The translations under genes and the position numbers were made by a program. Positions 33,789 to 40,880 of a DNA stretch of 64,000 bases are shown here, piece by piece. Source of the DNA: an uncultured bacterium (GTDB lineage Bacteria > Bacillota > Clostridia > Lachnospirales > Lachnospiraceae); the NCBI GenBank assembly GCA_905215625.1, contig CAJMQQ010000006.1, forward strand, positions 7,614 through 71,613. The letters run 5' to 3'. Below the pieces are notes generated by a model. The model was not told the origin of the DNA and did no database searches. It saw nothing but the letters and a program-made list of their open reading frames with translations. How positions within the stretch are numbered: the first letter of the stretch is position 1; each line of letters starts with the position of its first letter.

Positions 33789-34823
33789 TTAAAGTCTCCG
33801 ATGCTCAATAACAACTCCATGAGCGATTCCTGGAACGCTCTGTCCCTCATTAAAGCTGACAGTAGATAGTAAAGCGCCTGTCGGTACAAATAGAACCCGT
33901 TTCCAGACTCCTTCTCTGATACGTGGCAGCACATAGGAGCAGAATGTAACTGCAGAACAGCCGCAGCCGCTTCCCCCAGCATGGGTATCCTGTGTTTCGG
34001 GATCAAAAATTTCGATTCCGCAGTCCATGTGAACCGCTTCCAGATCATATCCTTTTTCTTTCATAAAATCCAAAAGAATGGTTCGTCCAATCGTTCCCAA
34101 ATCTCCGGTAATAATCTTGTCATACCAGGTCTCATCTACCTGAAAATCTTCAAAATTCTGGCTGATAGTAGAAAAAGCAGCAGGCGCCATAGCTGCTCCC
34201 ATATTCATGGAATCCTTGACTCCCAAATCTACAATCTTTCCAGTTGTAACACCGGTAATGACTGCCTGCCCTCCGGCATCTTTTCTCTGTTCCAGTCCAG
34301 CGGCCTGGAGTATGACAGCCCCGCATCCGGTTACCGTCCAGGTGGCAGAATAGGGCCTTTGGTTTCCATAGCCTAACGGAAAGCGGAATTGTTTTTCTGC
34401 TGTAGCAAAATGGCTGGACGCCACAGAAGCCACCCTGTCGGCATATCCTGCCGCCACCAGCATAGCGCCCAGGCTCATGGCCTCTCCCATGGTAGAACAG
34501 GCTCCATACAACCCAAACAACGGAATTTCCAACTCAATTACCCCAAATGAGGTCGCAATCAGCTGGCCTAATAAATCTCCTCCGAGTAAATAGCGGATAT
34601 CCTCATTTTTTATTCCTGCTTTGGAAGCCGCTATCTCAACCGCTTGTTTCTGCATCTCGCTTTCCGCTTCTTCCCAGTTGGCTTTTCCAAATTTGTCATC
34701 CTGCTCTACGCGGTCAAATAAAGTTCCTAACGGCCCTTGTCCTTCCTTTTTTCCTGCAACGCTCCCCTCGCTTAAAATAAGGGGAGGATTCTCAAATTGT
34801 ACGCTTGCCTTTCCTGCCTGCAT
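33789..34823 (-). CDS. spoVAD: Stage V sporulation protein AD
   Basis: SpoVAD has a thiolase-like fold and binds dipicolinic acid for transport into the developing spore. The 344-residue protein shows family motifs LIATSFGVIELEIPLFGLYGACSTMGE, ASSHFATAEKQFRFPL, GNQRPYSATWTVTGCGA and GGSGCGCSAVTFCSYVLP. The thiolase catalytic Cys region (YGACSTM) is retained. A consensus sigma-G promoter lies just upstream and the ribosome site AAAGGAG is in place. It forms a two-gene unit with spoVAE. Confidence 0.94.
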   Translation of the reverse strand: MQAGKASVQFENPPLILSEGSVAGKKEGQGPLGTLFDRVEQDDKFGKANWEEAESEMQKQAVEIAASKAGIKNEDIRYLLGGDLLGQLIATSFGVIELEIPLFGLYGACSTMGEAMSLGAMLVAAGYADRVASVASSHFATAEKQFRFPLGYGNQRPYSATWTVTGCGAVILQAAGLEQRKDAGGQAVITGVTTGKIVDLGVKDSMNMGAAMAPAAFSTISQNFEDFQVDETWYDKIITGDLGTIGRTILLDFMKEKGYDLEAVHMDCGIEIFDPETQDTHAGGSGCGCSAVTFCSYVLPRIREGVWKRVLFVPTGALLSTVSFNEGQSVPGIAHGVVIEHRRL

Positions 34824-34863
34824 ACAAATCTCCTTTCCAGTCCTTGTTAACTTTGTTTTTGTT

Positions 34864-34893
34864 TAGTATGGCTGGATTGAAGTTTTTATATTC
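34864..34893 (-). promoter_or_regulatory. Sigma-G (forespore) promoter of spoVAD-spoVAE
   Basis: On the minus strand GAATA (34893-34889) and CATACTA (34870-34864) are exactly 18 bases apart. This fits the Bacillus sigma-G consensus GHATR-N18-CATWMTA at every position. It lies between the small membrane gene and spoVAD, and forespore control is what spoVA genes need. Confidence 0.8.
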
Positions 34894-34895
34894 TA

Positions 34896-35072
34896 TCAGG
34901 AAACAAGCAAAATCCCGATAAAAAGCAGAATTGCGCTGAAACAAAGCTGTGATAAGACTTTGTGCTTCTCATACTCATCTTGATTGTCTGCCCGGATTGC
35001 ATCTATTACCTGTCCTGGGAGCATATATCCTAACACTGCCGCGATTATCACAATAATGCTTACTGCCATCAT
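34896..35072 (-). CDS. 58-residue membrane peptide, unknown function
   Basis: A short frame encodes MMAVSIIVIIAAVLGYMLPG, then a charged segment (DAIRADNQDEYEKHKVLSQ) and a second hydrophobic helix (CFSAILLFIGILLVS). It thus has two membrane helices and a helical charged loop. GGAAGAAGGGAC precedes the ATG. Its stop lies three bases before the -35 box of the spoVAD promoter. It resembles small membrane peptides that stabilise larger complexes, but no family is recognised. It was found by reading the gap between spoVAD and the ArsC-like gene. Confidence 0.65.
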   Translation of the reverse strand: MMAVSIIVIIAAVLGYMLPGQVIDAIRADNQDEYEKHKVLSQLCFSAILLFIGILLVS

Positions 35073-35111
35073 ACGATTCCGTCCCTTCTTCCAAAATTAC
35101 CCGTTCTTCAG

Positions 35112-35453
35112 TTAATTCCATTTCTTCCACACTTCTGGCTGATAGCCCAGTGTAGATTGTTTTCCATTTCTGACTACCGGTGTTTTAATTACCTGTGGAT
35201 GTTCCAATACTTTTGCCAATTTGTCCTCTTCTGCCAGATACTTAATAAGAGCAAGTAGTTCTTTGTCTCTTTCTTCCCAGTTAATCATATTTTCAAGACC
35301 GCCGTTTGCCTGTGAAACAGAAGTAAACTCCCCTTTGCTCATCCCTTTTTCTTTCATATCAATAAATTGGTATTTTATCCCTCGCTCCTTGAAAAAACGT
35401 TCTGCTTTCTTCGTATCATTGCACTTCTTTGTTCCAAAAATCTGTATATTCAT
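35112..35453 (-). CDS. ArsC/Spx family thioredoxin-fold protein
   Basis: The 113-residue protein has the ArsC/Spx-type fold: IQIFGTKKCNDTKKAERFFKERGIKYQFIDM at the start, a helix-rich middle and the conserved cis-Pro loop IKTPVVRNGK near the end. Only one Cys is in the active-site loop (KKCNDTKKAE), as in ArsC rather than the CxxC of Spx. It may reduce arsenate or act as a redox or regulatory protein; arsenic-resistance partners are absent. It lies after the lysS terminator as an independent gene. Confidence 0.85.
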   Translation of the reverse strand: MNIQIFGTKKCNDTKKAERFFKERGIKYQFIDMKEKGMSKGEFTSVSQANGGLENMINWEERDKELLALIKYLAEEDKLAKVLEHPQVIKTPVVRNGKQSTLGYQPEVWKKWN

Positions 35454-35468
35454 CTCTTTCCCTCTTCC

Positions 35469-35500
35469 AAAAATGGGCAGTCCCTTTTAGGACTGCCCAT
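35469..35500 (-). terminator. Terminator of lysS
   Basis: ATGGGCAGTCC pairs perfectly with GGACTGCCCAT (11 bp, six-base loop), followed by TTTT on the minus strand, 54 bases after lysS. Confidence 0.88.
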
Positions 35501-35554
35501 CATCACTTGCAATTATGCATTTTTCGCTCTGCACTTATTTCTGCATCAAATGTA

Positions 35555-37555
35555 TTAGTACAGCTTCGCACCTGCTGGAATCTGGTCGTCTACCATCAGA
35601 ACGTTCAGGCCTTCTCTGCCTTCTACCAGGTGGGTTGCGGAAATAATCATACCGCAGGAATCAATTCCCATCATCTTTCTTGGCGGCAGGTTTACGATAG
35701 CAATTAAGGTCTTGCCTACCAGTTCTTCCGGCTCATAATAATCGTGAATACCGCTTAAAATCACGCGGTCTGTACCGCTTCCATCGTCCAGAACGAACTT
35801 AAGAAGCTTCTTGCTCTTTGGTACTGCCTCACACTCTTTTACCTTTACTGCGCGGAAATCTGACTTACTGAAGGTATCAAAGTCTACCATATCTTCAAAC
35901 AGCGGTTCTACTTCTACCTTGGAGAAATCAATCGGCTCTGCCTTTACAGCCGGCATCTTTTCAAGCTCCTGGGTCAGAACCCCAGATGCCTGGTTCAAAG
36001 CGGCATCAAGGGAAGCTGCTTTTTCTGCCTTTTCAGCCTTGCCTTCGCTCTTCTTCGTATCCAGACTCTTCATGGTCGGAAACAGCAGTACATCACGAAT
36101 TGCCTGGGAATCGGTCAGCAACATTACCATTCTGTCGATACCAAAACCGATACCGCCAGTTGGAGGCATACCGATCATCAGCGCATTTAAGAAGTCTTCG
36201 TCGGTATGGTTTGCCTCGTCATCTCCAGCGGCAAACATCTCTTCCTGGGCTGCAAAACGCTCTCTCTGGTCAATCGGGTCGTTTAACTCAGAATATGCGT
36301 TTGCTAACTCCCAGCCGTTCATAAAGAACTCAAAACGCTCTACATGAGCTGGATTCTCAGGTTTCTTCTTGGTTAAAGGAGATACCTCAATCGGATGATC
36401 CATAACAAAGGTAGGCTGGATTAAATGCTCTTCTGCAAACTCTTCGAAGAACAGATTTAAAATGTCGCCTCTCTTATGGCGCTCTTCAAACTCTACATGG
36501 TGTTCTTTTGCGGCTGCTCTGGCTTCTTTTAATGTATGAATCTGGTCGAAATCTACGCCGGAATACTTCTTTACAGCCTCTACCATGGTAATACGCTCAA
36601 ATGGCTTTCCTAAGTCCATCTCAATGCCATTGTAAGTAATGGTAGTGGTTCCTAAAACTTCCTGCGCCAGATAACGGTACAGATTTTCTGTTAAATCCAT
36701 CATGCCGTGGTAATCCGTGTATGCCTGGTATAATTCCATCAAGGTAAACTCCGGATTGTGTCTGGTGTCTACGCCTTCATTACGGAATACACGTCCAATC
36801 TCATATACCCGCTCTAATCCGCCTACGATCAGACGCTTTAAGTACAGCTCCAGAGAAATACGCAGCTTTACGTCCTCGTCCAGTGCGTTAAAATGGGTCT
36901 CAAACGGTCTTGCAGCTGCGCCGCCGGCATTTGCTACCAGCATCGGGGTTTCGACTTCCATAAAACCCTGGCCGTCTAAGTATTTACGGATTGCAGAAAT
37001 AATCTTGGAACGCTTAATAAAGGTATCCTTTACTTCTTCATTCATGATTAAATCCACATATCTCTGACGGTAACGCATATCGGTATCGGTCAGGCCATGG
37101 AACTTCTCTGGAAGCACCTGAAGGCTCTTGGAAAGAAGAATCACATCAGTTGCGTGGATGGAAATCTCACCAGTCTTAGTGGTAAATACGGTTCCCTTTA
37201 CACCGACAATATCACCGATGTCTAATTTCTTGAAATCCTTGTATTCGTCTTCTCCAACGCTGTCGCGGGCTACATATACCTGGATTCTTCCCTTTAAGTC
37301 CTGGATGTTGCAAAAAGACGCCTTGCCCATAACGCGCTTAAACATCATACGGCCGGCGATGGATACCTCTTTGCCTTCTAACTCTTCGTAATTTTCTTTG
37401 ATCTCTGTGCTGTGATGGGTCTGGTCATATTTGGTTATCTGGAACGGATCTCTGCCTGAAGCCTGAAGTTCTGCCAGCTTATCCCGACGAGCCTGAAGCA
37501 CATGGTTTAAATCTTCCTGTGGTTTTACCTGATTCTCTCCTGCCACTTTGTACAC
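35555..37555 (-). CDS. lysS: Class II lysyl-tRNA synthetase fused to a C-terminal tRNA-binding domain
   Basis: The enzyme charges tRNA-Lys with lysine. The 666-residue protein has an N-terminal anticodon-binding OB fold (about 60-150), the class II catalytic core with motif 2 (RVFRNEGVDTRHNPEF) and motif 3 (GIGFGIDRMVML), where normal LysRS ends near residue 500. An Ala/Glu/Lys linker follows and then a 110-residue domain (DFRAVKVKECEAVPKSKKLLKF, GKTLIAIVNLPPRKMMGI, SATHLVEGREG) like the Trbp111/MetRS C-terminal tRNA-binding OB fold. The fusion is an uncommon layout. greA lies upstream, separated by a structured element. No T box was seen. Confidence 0.95.
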   Translation of the reverse strand: MYKVAGENQVKPQEDLNHVLQARRDKLAELQASGRDPFQITKYDQTHHSTEIKENYEELEGKEVSIAGRMMFKRVMGKASFCNIQDLKGRIQVYVARDSVGEDEYKDFKKLDIGDIVGVKGTVFTTKTGEISIHATDVILLSKSLQVLPEKFHGLTDTDMRYRQRYVDLIMNEEVKDTFIKRSKIISAIRKYLDGQGFMEVETPMLVANAGGAAARPFETHFNALDEDVKLRISLELYLKRLIVGGLERVYEIGRVFRNEGVDTRHNPEFTLMELYQAYTDYHGMMDLTENLYRYLAQEVLGTTTITYNGIEMDLGKPFERITMVEAVKKYSGVDFDQIHTLKEARAAAKEHHVEFEERHKRGDILNLFFEEFAEEHLIQPTFVMDHPIEVSPLTKKKPENPAHVERFEFFMNGWELANAYSELNDPIDQRERFAAQEEMFAAGDDEANHTDEDFLNALMIGMPPTGGIGFGIDRMVMLLTDSQAIRDVLLFPTMKSLDTKKSEGKAEKAEKAASLDAALNQASGVLTQELEKMPAVKAEPIDFSKVEVEPLFEDMVDFDTFSKSDFRAVKVKECEAVPKSKKLLKFVLDDGSGTDRVILSGIHDYYEPEELVGKTLIAIVNLPPRKMMGIDSCGMIISATHLVEGREGLNVLMVDDQIPAGAKLY

Positions 37556-37584
37556 TCCTCTTATCTATGTTCTGTCCTATACTG

Positions 37585-37733
37585 TAACAGTCAGCCATGC
37601 CATCTTCTTGCCCGCTTACAGCGGACAAGAAGCGTCGGGCGTCCGCCCTATGAAGATTCAGACAGGAAAATTCTTATGAAAGCAAGCTTTCAACGCTTTT
37701 TTCTGCCTGAATCTTCGCATGGCTGAACTGTTA
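37585..37733. repeat. Branched palindromic element between greA and lysS
   Basis: Outer arms TAACAGTCAGCCATGC and its near-complement (37717-37733, one-base bulge) enclose two branches. The left branch has stem 37604-37632 (CTTCTTG/CAAGAAG with CCGC/GCGG) and a small GGGC/GCCC hairpin. The right branch has GAAGATTCAG/CTGAATCTTC (37652-37661, 37707-37716) with an inner GAAAGC/GCTTTC hairpin. All stems are near perfect. It may be a mobile palindromic unit or a structured RNA. It matches no family known to me. Confidence 0.75.
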
Positions 37734-37735
37734 CC

Positions 37736-38215
37736 CTATACTCTCTGAATTGCCAGTACCTTGTACTTGATAACGCCAACCTGGGTCTCTACGTCTACTA
37801 TATCGCCGACCCGTCTGCCAATCAGCGCATGGCCAACCGGAGACTCATTGGAAATTTTATTTTGAAGGCTGTTTGCCTCGGTGGAACCAACAATGCTGAA
37901 TTCCATCTCTTCGTCGTCCTCGATGTCATATACGCGAACAACACAGCCTACATTAATCTTCTCTAAATCTACGTCTTCTTCTACGACTACTTCTGCATTT
38001 TTCAGAAGCTTCTCCAGCTCCTCGATGCGCAGCTCGATGTCTCTCTGCTCATCTTTTGCAGCATCATACTCTGCATTCTCAGATAAGTCGCCCTGCTCTC
38101 TTGCTTCCTTAATTTTCTGGGCAACTTCCTTTCTGCGGTTTACCTTTAAATCATGAAGTTCATCTTCATATTTTTTAAGTCCCGCATAGGTCAGAATATT
38201 TTTCTTTTCTTCCAT
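37736..38215 (-). CDS. greA: Transcription elongation factor GreA
   Basis: GreA rescues backtracked RNA polymerase by stimulating transcript cleavage. The 159-residue protein has an N-terminal coiled coil with the conserved tip (EAREQGDLSENAEYDAAKDEQRDIE, carrying the catalytic acidic pair) and a C-terminal FKBP-like domain ending GDIVDVETQVGVIKYKVLAI. It lies upstream of lysS as in many Clostridia. The stop is only three bases from the branched element. Confidence 0.95.
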   Translation of the reverse strand: MEEKKNILTYAGLKKYEDELHDLKVNRRKEVAQKIKEAREQGDLSENAEYDAAKDEQRDIELRIEELEKLLKNAEVVVEEDVDLEKINVGCVVRVYDIEDDEEMEFSIVGSTEANSLQNKISNESPVGHALIGRRVGDIVDVETQVGVIKYKVLAIQRV

Positions 38216-38304
38216 AATTTGATTGCTTCCTTCCTAACTGAAAATTAACACGCCTTCCCGCATTCAAGGTATTATAGTCTAAATCCGGATCATTGTCAAG
38301 CCAC

Positions 38305-39282
38305 TTAGCGGCTCTCCTTCCAGCGCTCTAAGAGCTTTTCCATATCCTCAAATGTCTCTGCCAGATTAATCTCATTTCTCAATGCGGCAGAATGGGGCAT
38401 TCCCGTCGTATACCAGGCCATATGGCCCCGCATTTCCCGGATTCCTACCCGCTCGCCTTTATATTCAATCAGCATTTTCCCATGACGGAGAATCATCTTT
38501 CTGACTTCTTCAAAAGACGGCTTTGGAGGGGTAACTCCGGTTTCTAAAAGCGCTTTTGTCCGGCCGAAAATCCAGGGATTTCCCTTTACGCCTCTGGCAA
38601 TCATCACACCGTCGCAGCCGGTTTCTTCCATCATCCTCACTGCGTCTTCCGGCTCAAAAATATCGCCGTTTCCGATTACCGGAATGGAAACTGCCTCTTT
38701 TACCTGACGAATAATCTCCCAATCCGCTTTTCCGGAATAATACTGTTCTCTGGTTCGTCCATGAACCGCTACTGCAGCCACGCCGCTGGCCTCTGCCATT
38801 TTGGCAAATTCTACAGCTGATGCTTCTCCGTTATAAAACCCTTTCCTAAACTTTACTGTTACCGGCTTTTTGACTGCCTTTACCATAGCGGTTAAAATTT
38901 CTTCGGCCAGCTTAGGATTTTTCATCAGCGCCGACCCTTCCCCGTTGTTGACGATTTTGGGAACCGGACAGCCCATATTGACATCAATGATTTCATAAGG
39001 GCCTTCTGCCACCTGGGCGGCAATTTCTGCCATAATAGCCGGATCAGATCCAAATAGCTGGACGGCTACTGGATGTTCTTCTTCCTGCACCTGCAGAAGC
39101 TCTCTGGTATTCTTATTTTTATAAAGAATGGCTTTCGCGCTGACCATTTCCGTATATACCAGACTGCATCCCTGTTCTTTGCACAGCAGACGGAATGGAA
39201 GATCCGTAACTCCCGCCATAGGCGCCAGCACCAAGGGACTGTCCAGCGCAACGTTTCCAATAACAGGCCCTTTTTTAGTCAT
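38305..39282 (-). CDS. dusB: tRNA-dihydrouridine synthase (DusB type)
   Basis: This FMN enzyme reduces specific uridines in tRNA. The 325-residue TIM-barrel protein has LAPMAGVTDLPFR, MVSAKAI, the catalytic Cys motif NMGCPVPKIVNNGEGSALM, KFRKGF, VHGRTREQYYSG and GNGDIF. ATG 39282 is used, six bases after AGGAGA, and lies inside the end of the DUF6145 gene, so the two are coupled. Family placement is firm; which uridine is modified is not visible. Confidence 0.92.
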   Translation of the reverse strand: MTKKGPVIGNVALDSPLVLAPMAGVTDLPFRLLCKEQGCSLVYTEMVSAKAILYKNKNTRELLQVQEEEHPVAVQLFGSDPAIMAEIAAQVAEGPYEIIDVNMGCPVPKIVNNGEGSALMKNPKLAEEILTAMVKAVKKPVTVKFRKGFYNGEASAVEFAKMAEASGVAAVAVHGRTREQYYSGKADWEIIRQVKEAVSIPVIGNGDIFEPEDAVRMMEETGCDGVMIARGVKGNPWIFGRTKALLETGVTPPKPSFEEVRKMILRHGKMLIEYKGERVGIREMRGHMAWYTTGMPHSAALRNEINLAETFEDMEKLLERWKESR

Positions 39283-39643
39283 CTTCTCTCCTTCTGGCTT
39301 CTTCAATGGCTTCCAGGGGCATTCCCAAAAACTTCACCTGGTAATACAGCTCCAGAGACTCCAGAAGCTCCCGTTTTTCCCTCTGGTACTGCCGGATTTT
39401 CAGGCCGCTTCCAATCTCGTCAAACAAATAATCATTGTCGTCTACGGACACTTTAAATTCCAGATTTCCCTTCTCATCAAACTCCAGGGTCAGGACGCCG
39501 CCTACATCTTCCGTAAACAGAACGCACATAATGTGGAGTTCCTTTTGTATTCCCTCTGGCAGGGAAGAAAAATCCTGGTTAAAATAATACTTCTGCTCAT
39601 ACGAATTAGCTCCGCAAAGCACCACTCTGTCTTGTCCTTCCAT
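39275..39643 (-). CDS. DUF6145 family protein
   Basis: The 122-residue acidic protein begins EGQDRVVLCGANSYEQKYYFNQDF and continues with LPEGIQKELHIMCVLFTEDVGGVL and a charged helical C-terminus. This matches the DUF6145 proteins found next to dus genes in Lachnospiraceae. No enzyme motif is seen. It overlaps dusB by eight bases. The conserved neighbourhood suggests a tRNA or translation link, which is inference. Confidence 0.8.
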   Translation of the reverse strand: MEGQDRVVLCGANSYEQKYYFNQDFSSLPEGIQKELHIMCVLFTEDVGGVLTLEFDEKGNLEFKVSVDDNDYLFDEIGSGLKIRQYQREKRELLESLELYYQVKFLGMPLEAIEEARRREDD

Positions 39644-39703
39644 CTGTGGAATCCTTTCTGTCTGAATGTGTTATCCCATTCCTTTACCGGAAAACCTGGC
39701 AGT

Positions 39704-39769
39704 AAAAAGGGCTGTCGCAGAATGACAGCGGGATAAAAGAACCATCCCTTCTTCATCATGCGGCAGCCC
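39704..39769 (-). terminator. Terminator of pfkA
   Basis: GGGCTGCCGCA and TGCGACAGCCC arms on the minus strand, with an inner GGGAT/ATCCC stem, are followed by TTTTT. It lies 19 bases after the pfkA stop. Confidence 0.82.
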
Positions 39770-39787
39770 CCTGCCGATGTTCTATGA

Positions 39788-40762
39788 TTATCGAACCAGC
39801 ATCTTGCAGATCTTGTACTGGTCTTCCGGAATATCTTTTTTCATATTCAATGCTTCCTGAATATCTACATCTACATACTGGCCATTCTGGTATGCCACTA
39901 CCCGGTTGCTCTTTCCTTCTGCCAGAAGAAGCGCTGCCTTTGCACCCATAATCGACGCATATACACGGTCTTTACAAGTAGGACTTCCTCCTCGCTGCAT
40001 ATGTCCTAAAATCGTTGCACGGGTCTCGATTCCAGTGGCTGCCTCAATCCGGCGGGCCATGGAAGCAGAATGTCCGATGCCTTCTGCGTTAATGATGATG
40101 TTGTGCTTTTTGCCTCTCTTGCGGTTGTCAATAATCCGGTTGATAATGGCCTGCTCGTCACCGTCATAGCGCTCTGGAAGCAAGATTTCCTCTGCGCCGT
40201 TGGCATAGCCGCACCACAGGGCGATATATCCAGCCCGGCGTCCCATAACCTCAATAATGCTGCACCGCTCATGGGAAGTAGAAGTATCTCTTACCTTGTC
40301 GATTGCTTCCATTGCAGTGTTGACTGCCGTATCAAAACCAATGGTATACTCGGTACAAGCAATGTCAAGGTCAATGGTTCCCGGAACCCCTACGGTGTTG
40401 ATTCCCAGGGCAGCTAACTTTCCTGCCCCCCGGTAAGAACCGTCTCCGCCGATTACGACAATGCCGTCAATACCATGTCTGTGACAGATCTCGGCGCCCA
40501 TCTCCTGACCTTCTTTTGTTGTAAACTCCTGGCAGCGCGCCGTATATAAAATAGTACCGCCCCTGTGGATAATATCAGAAACACTGGTGCTGTCCATATC
40601 TACGATTTCTTCCTGAAGAAGGCCTGCATATCCTCGCATGATACCCTTTACTTTCAAGCCCTCGTGGATTGCTGTTCTTACAACCGCACGGATTGCCGCA
40701 TTCATGCCAGGCGCATCACCTCCGCTGGTCAGTACGCCAATGGTCTTTACTTTTTTAGCCAT
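39788..40762 (-). CDS. pfkA: ATP-dependent 6-phosphofructokinase
   Basis: The enzyme makes fructose 1,6-bisphosphate, the key regulated step of glycolysis. The 324-residue protein has the ATP-binding GVLTSGGDAPGMNAAIRAVV, IGGDGSYRGA and the catalytic PGTIDLDIACTEYTIGFDTA, where Asp is the base, then EVMGRRAGY and GHMQRGGSP. The usual TIDND reads TIDLD. ATG 40762 matches the family start and is preceded by GGGAGG. It is transcribed after dnaE with a 118-base gap. Confidence 0.94.
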   Translation of the reverse strand: MAKKVKTIGVLTSGGDAPGMNAAIRAVVRTAIHEGLKVKGIMRGYAGLLQEEIVDMDSTSVSDIIHRGGTILYTARCQEFTTKEGQEMGAEICHRHGIDGIVVIGGDGSYRGAGKLAALGINTVGVPGTIDLDIACTEYTIGFDTAVNTAMEAIDKVRDTSTSHERCSIIEVMGRRAGYIALWCGYANGAEEILLPERYDGDEQAIINRIIDNRKRGKKHNIIINAEGIGHSASMARRIEAATGIETRATILGHMQRGGSPTCKDRVYASIMGAKAALLLAEGKSNRVVAYQNGQYVDVDIQEALNMKKDIPEDQYKICKMLVR

Positions 40763-40880
40763 AAAAAATATGCCTCCCTCTCTGCGAGATTCTTCTTTCA
40801 AAAATTACGTATTTTTTTCCATACATCACATATTCTAAAGCATTTCATCTGGTTTAGCAATACCTATCCGGTCCAAATTG

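Noticed and set aside
33773..34048. Upstream extension of spoVAE to a far start codon
   Set aside because: The added residues run through spoVAD in another frame; homologues begin at the internal ATG with a ribosome site.
37556..37735. T box or lysine riboswitch controlling lysS
   Set aside because: No AGGGTGG-ACCGCG antiterminator motif and no L-box core; the structure is a symmetrical branched palindrome instead.
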